Shown here in pieces: positions 16,617 through 25,715 of a stretch of 57,014 nt of DNA. The stretch's first letter is position 1. Every line of letters begins with the position of its first letter. The stretch comes from Polaribacter sp. Its GTDB lineage: Bacteria; Bacteroidota; Bacteroidia; Flavobacteriales; Flavobacteriaceae. Made by a program: the position numbers and the translations under genes. Under the pieces are notes generated by a model. It did not search any database, had not been told where the DNA came from, and saw only the letters and a program-made list of their open reading frames with translations. The stretch lies in NCBI GenBank assembly GCA_029245785.1, contig JAQWOR010000033.1, forward strand, positions 1-57,014, written 5' to 3'.

Positions 16617-17070
16617 ACAAGCCTTTTCTCATATTGATTAAATGCTTTTTAAACCCTGCTTTTTCATAAGCCCTAATTGCACTCGGATTGTCATTATACA
16701 CATCCAAGCGTACTTCTGAAATATTTTTAGAAAGCACCCACGTTTTTAAAGCTTCTAAAACAATTCCATTAACCCCTTTTCCTCTATGGTTTAGTGCTAC
16801 AAACATAAACCCCAAATAAGCATATTGTTGATGCTTTAAATACGGTTTTGCTACTTCAATTCTTGCATATCCAGAAGCAATAATTTCAGTACCTAAAACA
16901 GCTACCAACAATAGCACTTCAGAAGAATTGATCAGCCCTGGAATATCATAATAGCTTGTTTTTTCTTTCAACGTTGGGTCAAAAGGGCGCTCAAAACTAA
17001 TAACTCCTTGTTCAAACTCCAACAAGGTTTTTAAATCTTTAAGACTAGCAGGTCTAGTTGTTAGGTTCAT
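16609..17070 (-). CDS. GNAT family N-acetyltransferase
   Basis: A 153-residue acetyltransferase read from the ATG at 17070 (MNLTTRPASLKDLKTLLEFEQG). A longer reading from 17115 adds a tail lying inside the symporter gene. The acetyl-CoA loop is seen as YLGFMFVALNHRGKGVNGIVLEAL (near 88-111, with RGKG in place of the more usual R/QxxGxG). The C-terminal IRAYEKAGFKK is typical of GNATs. It overlaps the symporter stop by 17 nt and probably ends that leftward operon. Acceptor unknown. Confidence 0.82.
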   Translation of the reverse strand: MNLTTRPASLKDLKTLLEFEQGVISFERPFDPTLKEKTSYYDIPGLINSSEVLLLVAVLGTEIIASGYARIEVAKPYLKHQQYAYLGFMFVALNHRGKGVNGIVLEALKTWVLSKNISEVRLDVYNDNPSAIRAYEKAGFKKHLINMRKGLST

Positions 17071-18769
17071 AAATAAGTGTTTTATCTTTGCTGAAATATT
17101 GTAATAACACGGCAATTCCCATCACCAAAACACAACCAATAAGGTTTAGCCATAAATAGCTAATAATTGGCTCTGCTCCTGCTTGTTCTACTTTGTAAAT
17201 AGCAAAATAATACGTCAAAATAATTGTTACTTGCGTAATAATTGCCGCAATAAAAACGGCATTTCCTTTTACAAACTTTATAAAGAAAGCCAATAAGAAA
17301 ATTCCCAATACATTTCCGTAGAAAATAGAACCGATAATATTTACCAACTGAATTAAATTATCAAACAAGTTTGCAATACAAGCAATGGATATGGCTACAA
17401 TTCCCCAAGCCAATGTAAACCATTTTGATGCTTTTACATAATGGGTTTCACTGCGTTCTCCTTTTACATTTCTTTTGTACAGATCTAAGGCGGTTGTTGA
17501 TGCCAATGCATTTAGTTCAGAAGCTGTTGATGACATTGCTGCCGATAAAATTACTGCCAATAACAATCCAATCAAACCACGTGGTAAATTGTTTAAGATA
17601 AAATGCAGGAACACATAATCTTTGTCATTCGATTCAACACTAGTATCTGCTTTTTTAATAATTGCTCTCGCTTCCTTTCGGATAGTAGTATTTAAAATTT
17701 CGATTTCATTCAATCTCGATTTTTTGTCAATAATCTGATCATTTAGTAACAAGGAAAATTTGTCTTTTTCTAAGTCTTGGTGTTTCTTTTCTAAAGCAAT
17801 ATACTGGTTTGCATACGCTGTTTTTACAACCGCTTTTCTCGCTTCTGGATTAAAATTTAAAGGAGATGCATTGAATTGATAAAAAACAAAAACCATGACA
17901 CCAACCAGCAAAATAAAGAATTGCATAGGTATTTTTAACAAGCCATTAAAAATCAGTCCTAACTGACTCTGCCGAACGGTTTTTCCTGTTAAATAGCGTT
18001 GCACTTGACTTTGATCAGTACCAAAATAAGAAAGCATTAAAAAGGTGCCGCCTAAAAAACCTGTCCAAACCGTGTACCGATTGTTCAAGTCAAACGAAAA
18101 ATCCAAAATATCCATTTTGCCACTTGCTCCTGCAATGTCTAAGGCTTTTGAAAATGAAATGTCTTGCGGCAACTGATCTAAGATCATATAAAAAGCAACC
18201 AACATTCCTATAAAAATAATACCCATTTGTTGTTTCTGAGTCACATTAACAGCTTTTGTTCCTCCAGAAACCGTGTAAATAATTACCAATACTCCAATAA
18301 TAATATTAAGCTGAATTAAATCCCATCCCAACACTGCTGAAAGAATAATTGCTGGCGCAAAAATGGTAATTCCTGCTGCCAAACCACGTTGCACTAAAAA
18401 TAAAATTGCAGCCAATGTTCGTGTTTTTAAATCGAATCGAGTTTCTAAAAACTCATAGGCTGTATATACTTTTAATTTGTGGTAAATAGGAATAAATACC
18501 ATACAAATAATTACCATGGCAATTGGCAATCCGAAGTAAAACTGCACAAAGCCCATTCCGTCATTAAATGCCTGACCTGGAGCAGATAAAAACGTAATAG
18601 CACTTGCTTGTGTTGCCATTACAGACAAACCGATAGTCCACCATTTACTTTTACTTCCTCCTTTTATAAAGTCTTCAACATTTTTACTGCTTTTTCGGGT
18701 TTTATACACGCCAAATAAAACAATAAACAATAGTGTTGCAGAAAGCACAATCCAATCTAATACTTGCAT
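17054..18769 (-). CDS. Sodium:solute symporter (SSS family)
   Basis: A 571-residue protein with about 13 membrane helices. Family features are the first helix WIVLSATLLFIVLFGVYKT, the Na+-site region LSVMATQASAITFLSAPGQAF (near 48-68), the VSGGTKAVNVTQ loop (near 167) and SAAMSSTASELNALASTT (near 409). The solute is unknown; sialic acid, sugar or organic acid transport are all possible. A hydrophilic stretch of about 75 residues (near 308-383), with coiled-coil-like heptads, is inserted between helices. It is transcribed after the PIG-L and 35-residue genes. Confidence 0.9.
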   Translation of the reverse strand: MQVLDWIVLSATLLFIVLFGVYKTRKSSKNVEDFIKGGSKSKWWTIGLSVMATQASAITFLSAPGQAFNDGMGFVQFYFGLPIAMVIICMVFIPIYHKLKVYTAYEFLETRFDLKTRTLAAILFLVQRGLAAGITIFAPAIILSAVLGWDLIQLNIIIGVLVIIYTVSGGTKAVNVTQKQQMGIIFIGMLVAFYMILDQLPQDISFSKALDIAGASGKMDILDFSFDLNNRYTVWTGFLGGTFLMLSYFGTDQSQVQRYLTGKTVRQSQLGLIFNGLLKIPMQFFILLVGVMVFVFYQFNASPLNFNPEARKAVVKTAYANQYIALEKKHQDLEKDKFSLLLNDQIIDKKSRLNEIEILNTTIRKEARAIIKKADTSVESNDKDYVFLHFILNNLPRGLIGLLLAVILSAAMSSTASELNALASTTALDLYKRNVKGERSETHYVKASKWFTLAWGIVAISIACIANLFDNLIQLVNIIGSIFYGNVLGIFLLAFFIKFVKGNAVFIAAIITQVTIILTYYFAIYKVEQAGAEPIISYLWLNLIGCVLVMGIAVLLQYFSKDKTLIYEPNN

Positions 18770-18781
18770 CGTTCTGAGGTC

Positions 18782-18889
18782 TTAATTAGAAAAATAGGAA
18801 GTGATACAATAAAATAATACGATGTATACAATGTTTACTACTAAAACAATGGTGTACATTTTTTTCCAAACATATTTTGGTTGTGTCAT
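18782..18889 (-). CDS. Small single-span membrane protein (35 residues)
   Basis: Read from ATG 18889, the product starts MTQPKYVWKKMYTIVLV, continues NIVYIVLFYCITSYFSN and stops. It is one hydrophobic span with a basic N-terminus. It starts 7 nt after the PIG-L stop and ends 12 nt before the symporter start. That tight fit in the same strand and operon suggests a real gene, perhaps a partner of the symporter, as several transporters have such small proteins. Function is not known and homologues were not checked. Confidence 0.55.
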   Translation of the reverse strand: MTQPKYVWKKMYTIVLVVNIVYIVLFYCITSYFSN

Positions 18890-18896
18890 ACGTTGA

Positions 18897-21431
18897 TTAT
18901 TGTTTAATTTTTGATTGTTTTTTAACCGCTTCTTTTCCGATAGACAGCATATTTGCAAATAGTTTATAAGCACCAGAAACTCCTGCAGGCAATTCTCTGA
19001 AAAAGCTTAAACCTGTATACATATAATGTCCTTTTCCATATTTGGCAACCAATAAACTTCCATTTTTAGGCGTTTCGTCTTTGTCATGCATTGATAAAAT
19101 AGCGGTGTACTCTTTGCTCCATGCATTCGGAAAATACAATCCACGTTCTTGCACCCAACCATTAAAATCAGTTGCTGTAATCTTATTTGGAAAATTCATT
19201 AAAGAATGGTTTTTTGCCAATATAGTTACCTCGGCATGCTCATCTGTAACACGGTCTCTAGAAACTTTTAAATTAAATGGAGCGTTAACAGTTACAGAAC
19301 TTCTTCTTCCGCTTGTGTTGTATTGTACAATCATATTACCGCCTTTTGCCACATAATCTAACAAGAATTTTTGTTTAAACTTTAAGGCATCTACCGTATT
19401 ATATGCACGAATCCCCATAACAATAGCATCAAATTGATGCAAATTTTCTGCATTGATTTCTTCTGGATTGATCAGCAACACATGGTATCCAATCTGACGC
19501 AAACTCTCTGGAACAACATCTCCTGCTCCTTTGATATAACCGATATAATTTCCGTTTTTCTGAATATCCAAACGAACTACTTTTGCTTCGGAAGCTAACA
19601 ATACCGATTGCTTTGGAATGTGTTCATAATTGATCTCTATCAATTCTTTATCATATTTTTTTCCATCTACAAATACCACACTTTTTAACAATCCTTCAGA
19701 TTGATTTTCTGGAGGTGTAACCTTAAAATTAACTGTTTGAACATCTCCTTTTTGTGCAATAGAAAATGGTATTTCTTTTGGCATTACTTTCCAGTTCTTA
19801 GGAACTTCTAAAGAAACAACTCCTTCAACATTGTGCTCTCCAGCACTAACAGTTACTGATACTTTTTGTGCTGTTTGATCTGAAAAAACCAATACCTTGT
19901 TACTGAGTTTAGAAGTTACTTTCGGTAAAATTTCAAAAGGTTCATACAGTTCTCCTTTGTCTCTTTTAGAATATCGATATACCACTTCTTTTGTAAACGA
20001 AATCTCCTGTTTTCCTATCGTCAAATCAAACATTACCTGTAGCGGTCTTGTAGATTCAGGCTTCCCTATTAATTGTTGATTTTTTACCGTGTACATCCCC
20101 AAAGAGCCTTTCTCTTTTAACCAATAAGGATCTGAATATTCTTTAAAACCTATTGCAAAAGTATCTTTGATATTCAATCGAATATTGTTTAGCAACTCTT
20201 TTTCTTGTGTTTTTACACGGCTAGTTGCATTTCCAATTAAACGATACGAATCTAAAAAAACAGCCGCCTTACTTCTATTTAGCACTTCAATATTCAATGA
20301 AATCGCAGCATTTGGTGTGGTACTTGAATGGGTTGCAGAAGCTTCTAAATACAAGCCTGCACATGCTGCTATAATTTCTTTAATTTGTTTGGTTTTAATG
20401 GCGCTCCAATGAGAATCTTCTAGCAAAGTAATTTTAGCATACGCTTTTAACAAAGCGGGTAAATGTTTGGACGGATTCGAAAAATCAAAATCTGTTTCCA
20501 AAGGATATAAAATGGCGCCAATTTCTCCGCCACCTTTTACACGATTCCAAGTGGTATTAATTCCAGAAAAAATATCTGACTGATCTTTTGGTACTGTTCC
20601 TTTTAAAAATTCTACATATTCTTGTTGACTCCCTCTTGTGCTTAACCGACCAAACCCTTGACATAAATGTTGGCTGCTTGCCATGGCAGCAACTTCATTA
20701 TTAGACAAACCTTTTAGCGGATAATACACCCCAACATCAAACGAAGTTAGCTTTCCTTCTGTGGCTTTTTTAAAAGCCTCTTGACTTCTATAAAACCATG
20801 ATGATGTATTAAAAAACAATCGTTTTGGCTGCCAAGTACTCGTGTATTTTAACTGACTAGAGTAGTTGTTTTTATTTCCAGCCAAATCAAAAGCTTCTAC
20901 ACTTAACAATGCAGAAGAAGTGTGATGTCCGTGTGTTGACCCTGGCGTTCTATGATTAAACCGATTGATAATTACATCTGGTTTAAACGTGCGAATGGCC
21001 CAAACAACATCACTCAACACCTTATCTTTATCCCAAATTTTCAACGTTTCATCAGGGTGTTTTGAATAGCCAAAATCATTTGCTCTGGTAAACAACTGCT
21101 CTCCTCCATCTATACGTCTGGCTGCCAATAATTCTTGTGTTCGAATCACCCCTAATAACTCTCTTATTTCTGGGCCAATTAAATTCTGTCCACCATCACC
21201 TCTAGTCAATGACAAATAGCCTGTTCTTGCTTTTACATGATTTGCCAAGTACGAAATCAACCGTGTATTTTCATCATCAGGGTGTGCAGCAATGTATAAA
21301 GCGGTTCCTAAAAAATTAAGTTTTTGTAGCTTTTCATAAATCTGATTAGAGTTTAGTTTTTGAGGTTTTTGCGCATAGATTGTTGCTGTAAACAACAATG
21401 CCAATAACATAAAGCAGGTGCATTTCTTCAT
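18897..21431 (-). CDS. Secreted PIG-L family deacetylase, large form
   Basis: An 844-residue protein with an N-terminal signal peptide (KKCTCFMLLALLFTATIYA then QKPQ). The PIG-L domain follows, with the zinc motif AAHPDDEN (near 48), RGDGGQN (near 79) and the second zinc site STHGHHTSS (near 167). The long C-terminal part holds an Ig/NPCBM-like stretch and a GATase-like segment (FDAIVMGIRAYNTVDAL, then GGNMIVQYNTS). PIG-L enzymes remove acetyl from N-acetylglucosamine-type sugars. Export to the periplasm and the downstream symporter suggest use of an external amino sugar or glycoconjugate. This is inference. Confidence 0.88.
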   Translation of the reverse strand: MKKCTCFMLLALLFTATIYAQKPQKLNSNQIYEKLQKLNFLGTALYIAAHPDDENTRLISYLANHVKARTGYLSLTRGDGGQNLIGPEIRELLGVIRTQELLAARRIDGGEQLFTRANDFGYSKHPDETLKIWDKDKVLSDVVWAIRTFKPDVIINRFNHRTPGSTHGHHTSSALLSVEAFDLAGNKNNYSSQLKYTSTWQPKRLFFNTSSWFYRSQEAFKKATEGKLTSFDVGVYYPLKGLSNNEVAAMASSQHLCQGFGRLSTRGSQQEYVEFLKGTVPKDQSDIFSGINTTWNRVKGGGEIGAILYPLETDFDFSNPSKHLPALLKAYAKITLLEDSHWSAIKTKQIKEIIAACAGLYLEASATHSSTTPNAAISLNIEVLNRSKAAVFLDSYRLIGNATSRVKTQEKELLNNIRLNIKDTFAIGFKEYSDPYWLKEKGSLGMYTVKNQQLIGKPESTRPLQVMFDLTIGKQEISFTKEVVYRYSKRDKGELYEPFEILPKVTSKLSNKVLVFSDQTAQKVSVTVSAGEHNVEGVVSLEVPKNWKVMPKEIPFSIAQKGDVQTVNFKVTPPENQSEGLLKSVVFVDGKKYDKELIEINYEHIPKQSVLLASEAKVVRLDIQKNGNYIGYIKGAGDVVPESLRQIGYHVLLINPEEINAENLHQFDAIVMGIRAYNTVDALKFKQKFLLDYVAKGGNMIVQYNTSGRRSSVTVNAPFNLKVSRDRVTDEHAEVTILAKNHSLMNFPNKITATDFNGWVQERGLYFPNAWSKEYTAILSMHDKDETPKNGSLLVAKYGKGHYMYTGLSFFRELPAGVSGAYKLFANMLSIGKEAVKKQSKIKQ

Positions 21432-21454
21432 TAAAAAATGGTTAAGTAGCCCAA

Positions 21455-21462
21455 CAAATATA
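21455..21462 (-). promoter_or_regulatory. -7 element (TATATTTG) for the PIG-L operon
   Basis: An exact TAnnTTTG match on the reverse strand, 24 nt before the PIG-L start. A TTTTC about 22 nt further up may serve as a weak -33. Confidence 0.5.
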
Positions 21463-21525
21463 ACATTTAAAACTACCGATGACCGAAAACTAAAAACGTA
21501 TTAACATAAATATAACGTTTTCTGT

Positions 21526-21549
21526 TGTGGATGAGAAAACTGTTGATAA
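21526..21549. promoter_or_regulatory. Two DnaA-box-like 9-mers upstream of dnaN
   Basis: TGTGGATGA (21526-21534) and TGTTGATAA (21541-21549) each differ from the consensus TGTGGATAA at one base and have the same orientation. They lie just upstream of the dnaN -7 box. Binding by DnaA is a guess. Confidence 0.35.
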
Positions 21550-21577
21550 TTTTTTTTTTAAAATCACTTATTTAGAA

Positions 21578-21585
21578 TATATTTG
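21578..21585 (+). promoter_or_regulatory. -7 element (TATATTTG) for dnaN
   Basis: An exact TAnnTTTG match about 72 nt before the dnaN start. This leaves a leader of roughly 65 nt. Confidence 0.5.
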
Positions 21586-21657
21586 TGGTTCAGTTTTTGA
21601 AAATGCTCACAATGAGCCGTTGGCGTAAAAACCAATAGGTATAAAATAAGGAAATCC

Positions 21658-22776
21658 ATGAAGTTTATCGTATCCAGTTCGCAATTATTAAAACAGTTAC
21701 AAGTTTTAGGGGGCGTAATTAATAGTAATAACACCTTACCTATTCTAGATAATTTTTTGTTTGAATTGACAGAAAATCAACTAACAGTTTCTGCTTCAGA
21801 TCTAGAGACCACTATGAGTGCTGTTGTAGATGTAGAATCAGATTCTAAAGGATCAATTGCCGTTTCTGCACGTTTATTATTAGACACACTAAAGACATTT
21901 CCAGATCAACCGCTTACCTTTAAAACAGAAGGAGAAAATACCATAGAAATTAGTTCTGATCAAGGAAAATATGACATGGCATTTTTTAGCGGAGAAGAGT
22001 TTCCTAAATCGGTAAGCTTATCTGCGCCAAGCAGCACCGTTATTCCAGCTAATATTTTAGCAACGGCCATTTCTAAAACTATTTTTGCTGCAGGAAACGA
22101 CGATTTACGCCCGGTAATGAGTGGCGTCTTTTTTCAATTCAGCACAGAAAGCTTAACCTTTGTAGCAACTGATGCTCACAAACTGGTAAAATATACACGT
22201 ACAGATGTTGTTGCCAACGAAACAACAGAGTTTATCATGCCTAAAAAACCGTTGAACTTATTGAAAGGAATTTTAGCAGGATCTGATAGCGAAGTAACTA
22301 TTGAATACAACGACGCCAATGCCAAGTTTACTTTTGAAAACACGGTATTAATTTGTCGCTTAATCGATGGAAAATACCCTAATTATGAAGCGGTAATTCC
22401 AAAAGAGAACCCAAATAAATTAACTGTTGATAGAGCATCTTTCTTAAACTCTGTAAAACGTGTGTCTATTTTTTCTAGCAAAACAACACACCAAATCAGA
22501 TTGAAAATGGCAGGAACAGAATTGAATATTTCTGCTGAAGATTTAGATTACTCAAACAAAGCTGACGAACGGTTGAGCTGTGATTATCAAGGAGATGACA
22601 TGCAGATTGGTTTTAACTCTCGTTTTTTAAGCGAAATGTTAAACAACTTAAGTGCCAACGATGTATTGATAGAAATGTCATTGCCAAACAGAGCAGGAAT
22701 TTTAACACCAATTGATGGAACAGACGAAGGCGAACAAGTTACCATGTTGGTAATGCCTGTAATGCTAAACAGCTAG
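21658..22776 (+). CDS. dnaN: DNA polymerase III beta subunit (sliding clamp)
   Basis: A 372-residue clamp with the three-domain beta-clamp pattern. It starts MKFIVSSSQLLKQLQVLGGVINSNNTLPILDNFLFE (split by eye across strands), has SRTIFAAGNDDLRPVMSGV-type sequence (ISKTIFAAGNDDLRPVM, near 140), GATDAHKL-type (VATDAHKLVKY, near 172) and LIDGKYPNYEAVIP (near 238), and ends MLVMPVMLN. It encircles DNA and tethers replicative polymerase. The gene is alone, not beside dnaA, as is common in Bacteroidota. A perfect 13-bp hairpin spans its stop codon. Confidence 0.96.
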   Translation: MKFIVSSSQLLKQLQVLGGVINSNNTLPILDNFLFELTENQLTVSASDLETTMSAVVDVESDSKGSIAVSARLLLDTLKTFPDQPLTFKTEGENTIEISSDQGKYDMAFFSGEEFPKSVSLSAPSSTVIPANILATAISKTIFAAGNDDLRPVMSGVFFQFSTESLTFVATDAHKLVKYTRTDVVANETTEFIMPKKPLNLLKGILAGSDSEVTIEYNDANAKFTFENTVLICRLIDGKYPNYEAVIPKENPNKLTVDRASFLNSVKRVSIFSSKTTHQIRLKMAGTELNISAEDLDYSNKADERLSCDYQGDDMQIGFNSRFLSEMLNNLSANDVLIEMSLPNRAGILTPIDGTDEGEQVTMLVMPVMLNS

Positions 22777-22788
22777 TTTAGCATTACA
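22758..22788 (+). other. Perfect 13-bp hairpin spanning the dnaN stop codon
   Basis: TGTAATGCTAAAC (22758-22770) and GTTTAGCATTACA (22776-22788) are fully complementary around AGCTA. The TAG stop starts in the loop. No T tract follows, so it may act in mRNA stability rather than termination. Confidence 0.65.
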
Positions 22789-22840
22789 AGAACTTGCAAA
22801 GTTCGTGGCAAGATTACTAGTATAGAAAATCATAAAAACA

Positions 22841-22871
22841 AAAAACCATAACTTTTAGTTGTGGTTTTTTT
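22841..22871 (+). terminator. dnaN terminator
   Basis: AAAACCATAAC-TTTTA-GTTGTGGTTTT makes an 11-bp stem with one T-G pair. A run of seven Ts ends in TTTG. It lies 65 nt after dnaN. Confidence 0.75.
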
Positions 22872-22886
22872 GCTTACTTTTAACCA

Positions 22887-23486
22887 ATGAACTTCCTTGC
22901 ACATCTCTATTTATCTAAAAACCACACAAACATACTCATTGGCAATTTTATTGCAGATGGCATACAAGGAAATCAATTTACGCATTTATCTTCAGAAATT
23001 CAGCAAGGCATTGCATTGCATCGGCACATAGACACCTATACCGATGCGCATCCAATTGTCAGAAAAAGTAAACGCCGTTTGCACAAACGTTATGGGCACT
23101 ATGACGGAGTTATTATCGACCTGTTTTACGATCATTTTCTTGCTAGAAACTGGAATCAATATTCTGCAATTCCACTAGACATATATGTAAAATCTGTATA
23201 TCAATTACTGCAAGAACAGGTTGACATACTCCCTTTAAAAACACAGCAATTTTTACCGCACCTCATTGCATACGATTGGCTGTACAATTATCAGTTTTTT
23301 GACGGAATGGAAGCCATATTAAACGGGATGAACCGGCGTACGCAATTGAAATCTAAAATGAACATGGCCATTGAAGACCTCAAAGATCTGCATCAAGAAT
23401 TTGAAAACGATTTTACGCTTTTTTTCAAAGATTTATGTATCTTTTCCGACCGTAAACTAAAAGAAATTCAAGAATCAACCTTATAA
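22887..23486 (+). CDS. acpH: Acyl carrier protein phosphodiesterase (AcpH family)
   Basis: A 199-residue protein beginning MNFLAHLYLSKNHTNILIGNFIADG. It has the HD-like metal residues GIALHRHIDTYTDAHP (near 47-62) and DLFYDHFLARNW (near 79-90). This is the AcpH/DUF479 pattern. Such enzymes release 4'-phosphopantetheine from acyl carrier protein. The start follows the dnaN terminator by 16 nt, so its promoter must be close to or inside that hairpin. It is followed 3 nt later by the gamma-glutamyltransferase gene. Confidence 0.88.
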   Translation: MNFLAHLYLSKNHTNILIGNFIADGIQGNQFTHLSSEIQQGIALHRHIDTYTDAHPIVRKSKRRLHKRYGHYDGVIIDLFYDHFLARNWNQYSAIPLDIYVKSVYQLLQEQVDILPLKTQQFLPHLIAYDWLYNYQFFDGMEAILNGMNRRTQLKSKMNMAIEDLKDLHQEFENDFTLFFKDLCIFSDRKLKEIQESTL

Positions 23487-23489
23487 CTT

Positions 23490-25211
23490 ATGAACTTTTC
23501 AAAAAAAAACGACAACTTCCTTAAAAGAACACTGCTTTTAACATGCATTTCATTGCTATTTATACAGTGTGAAGCTCCTACAAAAAAAGAAAAAACTACA
23601 GGATTAATCAGTCAAAAGGCCATGGTTGTTTCTGCACGTGAAGAAGCATCTCAAATTGGGTCTGACATCTTAAAAAAAGGAGGAAATGCTTTTGACGCCA
23701 TGGTGGCAACACAACTTGCTTTGGCGGTTGTGTATCCTGTTGCTGGAAATATTGGCGGTGGCGGATTTATGGTGTATCGCACAAATGAAGGAAAAACAGG
23801 CGCCTTAGATTACAGAGAAAAAGCACCACTTGCCTCATCTAAAGACATGTATCTTGATAAAGAAGGTAATATGATCAAGCAAAAAAGCACATTAGGTGCC
23901 ATGGCGGTTGGAGTTCCTGGAGCTATTGCCGGTATTTTTGAAGTGTATGAAAAATTTGGTTCGTTACCGATTGCTGAATTGATTCAGCCATCTATTGATT
24001 TGGCAAGAAAAGGAATCAATGTCACTAAAAAACAAGCACGTTCTTTGAATCGCGCTAGAGAAAAATTTGCCCTTGCCAACAACTACACAATTCTTTTAGA
24101 TAAAGAATGGAAAGAAGGAGATAAACTACAATTTGAAGAATTAGCACAAACATTAGAACGCATAAGAGATCAAGGTAAAGATGGGTTTTACAAAGGAGAA
24201 ACCGCAAAGAAAATGGTAGATTACGTACAAGAACTTGGCGGAATTCTTTCGTTAAAAGACTTAGAAATCTACAAAGCTGTTTGGAGAAAACCTGTCACAT
24301 TTAACTACAAAGACTACACAATTACCTCTATGACTTTACCTGCAAGTGGCGGAATTTGTTTGGCACAAATACTAAAGTCAATTGAGCCTTTTGATCTATC
24401 AAAAATCAAACACAATTCAACAAAATACATACAATTGCTTACAGAAGCAGAACGTAGGTCCTATGCAGACAGAGCCCATTTTTTGGGTGATATTGATTTT
24501 GTAGATGTTCCTGTTGATAGTTTGACAAACACCGAGTACATCAATAAAAGAATGCGTTCTTTTTCTTGGGATAAAGCCACCAAATCTTCTGATATTTCAC
24601 ATGGAAAATTAAAAGGCTACGAGAGTGACGAGACCACGCACTACTCAATTGTAGACCCTTTTGGAAATGCCGTTTCGGTAACAACTACTCTAAATACTGG
24701 CTATGGATCAAAAGTATTTGTAAAAGGAGGAGGCTTCTTTTTAAACAATGAAATGGATGATTTTAGCGCAAAACCTGGCGTACCTAATGTGTACGGACTA
24801 TTAGGATCTAAAGCCAACGCAATTGCACCAGAAAAAAGAATGTTAAGCTCTATGACACCTACCATTGTTGAACAAAATGGAAAACTAAAAATGGTTGTTG
24901 GAACTCCCGGAGGATCAACAATTATAACTTCGGTGCTTCAAAACATCATCAACGTAGTAGATTATGGTATGGGCATGCAAGAATCTGTAAACTCACCACG
25001 CTTTCACCACCAATGGTTGCCTGATACAGTGTTAATGGAACCAAATGGTTTTGACAGCATTACCAAAGCAAATTTAAAAGCCAAAGGCTACCACATTACT
25101 GAGCGAAACACATTAATTATTGGAAAAGTGGATGCTATTTTGGTATTACCAAATGGCACCTTAGAAGGTGGCGCAGATCATAGAGGAGATGATACAGCGG
25201 TTGGGTTTTAG
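23490..25211 (+). CDS. ggt: Gamma-glutamyltransferase lipoprotein
   Basis: A 573-residue Ntn-hydrolase precursor. The N-terminus has a hydrophobic stretch ending LLFIQC-E, a lipobox, so it is probably a lipoprotein of the periplasm or outer membrane. Family motifs: GGNAFDAMVA (near 66), GNIGGGGFMVYR (near 87), YREKAPL (near 109). The self-cleavage and nucleophile site is DETTHYSIVD (near 384), with the second Thr as nucleophile. The Gly-Gly oxyanion region GGSTIITSV is near 475. It cleaves gamma-glutamyl bonds such as those of glutathione. Two peptide- or amide-hydrolase genes occur later in the window. Confidence 0.93.
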   Translation: MNFSKKNDNFLKRTLLLTCISLLFIQCEAPTKKEKTTGLISQKAMVVSAREEASQIGSDILKKGGNAFDAMVATQLALAVVYPVAGNIGGGGFMVYRTNEGKTGALDYREKAPLASSKDMYLDKEGNMIKQKSTLGAMAVGVPGAIAGIFEVYEKFGSLPIAELIQPSIDLARKGINVTKKQARSLNRAREKFALANNYTILLDKEWKEGDKLQFEELAQTLERIRDQGKDGFYKGETAKKMVDYVQELGGILSLKDLEIYKAVWRKPVTFNYKDYTITSMTLPASGGICLAQILKSIEPFDLSKIKHNSTKYIQLLTEAERRSYADRAHFLGDIDFVDVPVDSLTNTEYINKRMRSFSWDKATKSSDISHGKLKGYESDETTHYSIVDPFGNAVSVTTTLNTGYGSKVFVKGGGFFLNNEMDDFSAKPGVPNVYGLLGSKANAIAPEKRMLSSMTPTIVEQNGKLKMVVGTPGGSTIITSVLQNIINVVDYGMGMQESVNSPRFHHQWLPDTVLMEPNGFDSITKANLKAKGYHITERNTLIIGKVDAILVLPNGTLEGGADHRGDDTAVGF

Positions 25212-25295
25212 TAGATTAATGGTTAGTGGTTAGTAAAAATTTAATTACCTTCAGAGCTCCAATACTAAAAAGTAAACATTCGTAATTTATAATTT

Positions 25296-25715
25296 ATGCT
25301 ACAACCTTTTCATCTTGCCATTCCTGTTTCTAATTTAGAAACTTGTCGCGCATTTTACAATGATGTTTTAAATTGCACAGAAGGAAGAAGTGCTGAATTA
25401 TGTGTAGATTTTAATTTCTTCGGACATCAATTGGTCATTCATCAAAAGAGTGGTGTTGATGCTAAGTTACCTATCACAAATCCTGTTGATGGACATGATG
25501 TACCAGTACCACATTTTGGGGTTGTTTTATCTTGGGAAGATTGGCACGAGCTTAAAGAGCATTTAAAAGCACAAAATATTCACTTTATTATTGAGCCAAC
25601 AATTCGTTTTAAAGGCAACGTTGGCGAGCAAGCTACTATGTTTTTCTATGACCCTGAAAACAATGCGCTAGAGTTTAAAGCATTTAAGGATATCCATCAG
25701 CTATTTGCTAGCTAA
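25296..25715 (+). CDS. VOC superfamily (glyoxalase-like) protein
   Basis: A 139-residue single VOC domain. It has [21 protein letters not shown] at the N-terminus (metal-type His near 4), [14 protein letters not shown] in the middle (His near 72) and the C-terminal [16 protein letters not shown] with a likely metal Glu. The metal residues suggest an enzyme rather than a binding protein, but the reaction is unknown. Its stop abuts the start of the pseudouridine synthase gene, so the pair is co-translated. Confidence 0.85.
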   Translation: MLQPFHLAIPVSNLETCRAFYNDVLNCTEGRSAELCVDFNFFGHQLVIHQKSGVDAKLPITNPVDGHDVPVPHFGVVLSWEDWHELKEHLKAQNIHFIIEPTIRFKGNVGEQATMFFYDPENNALEFKAFKDIHQLFAS

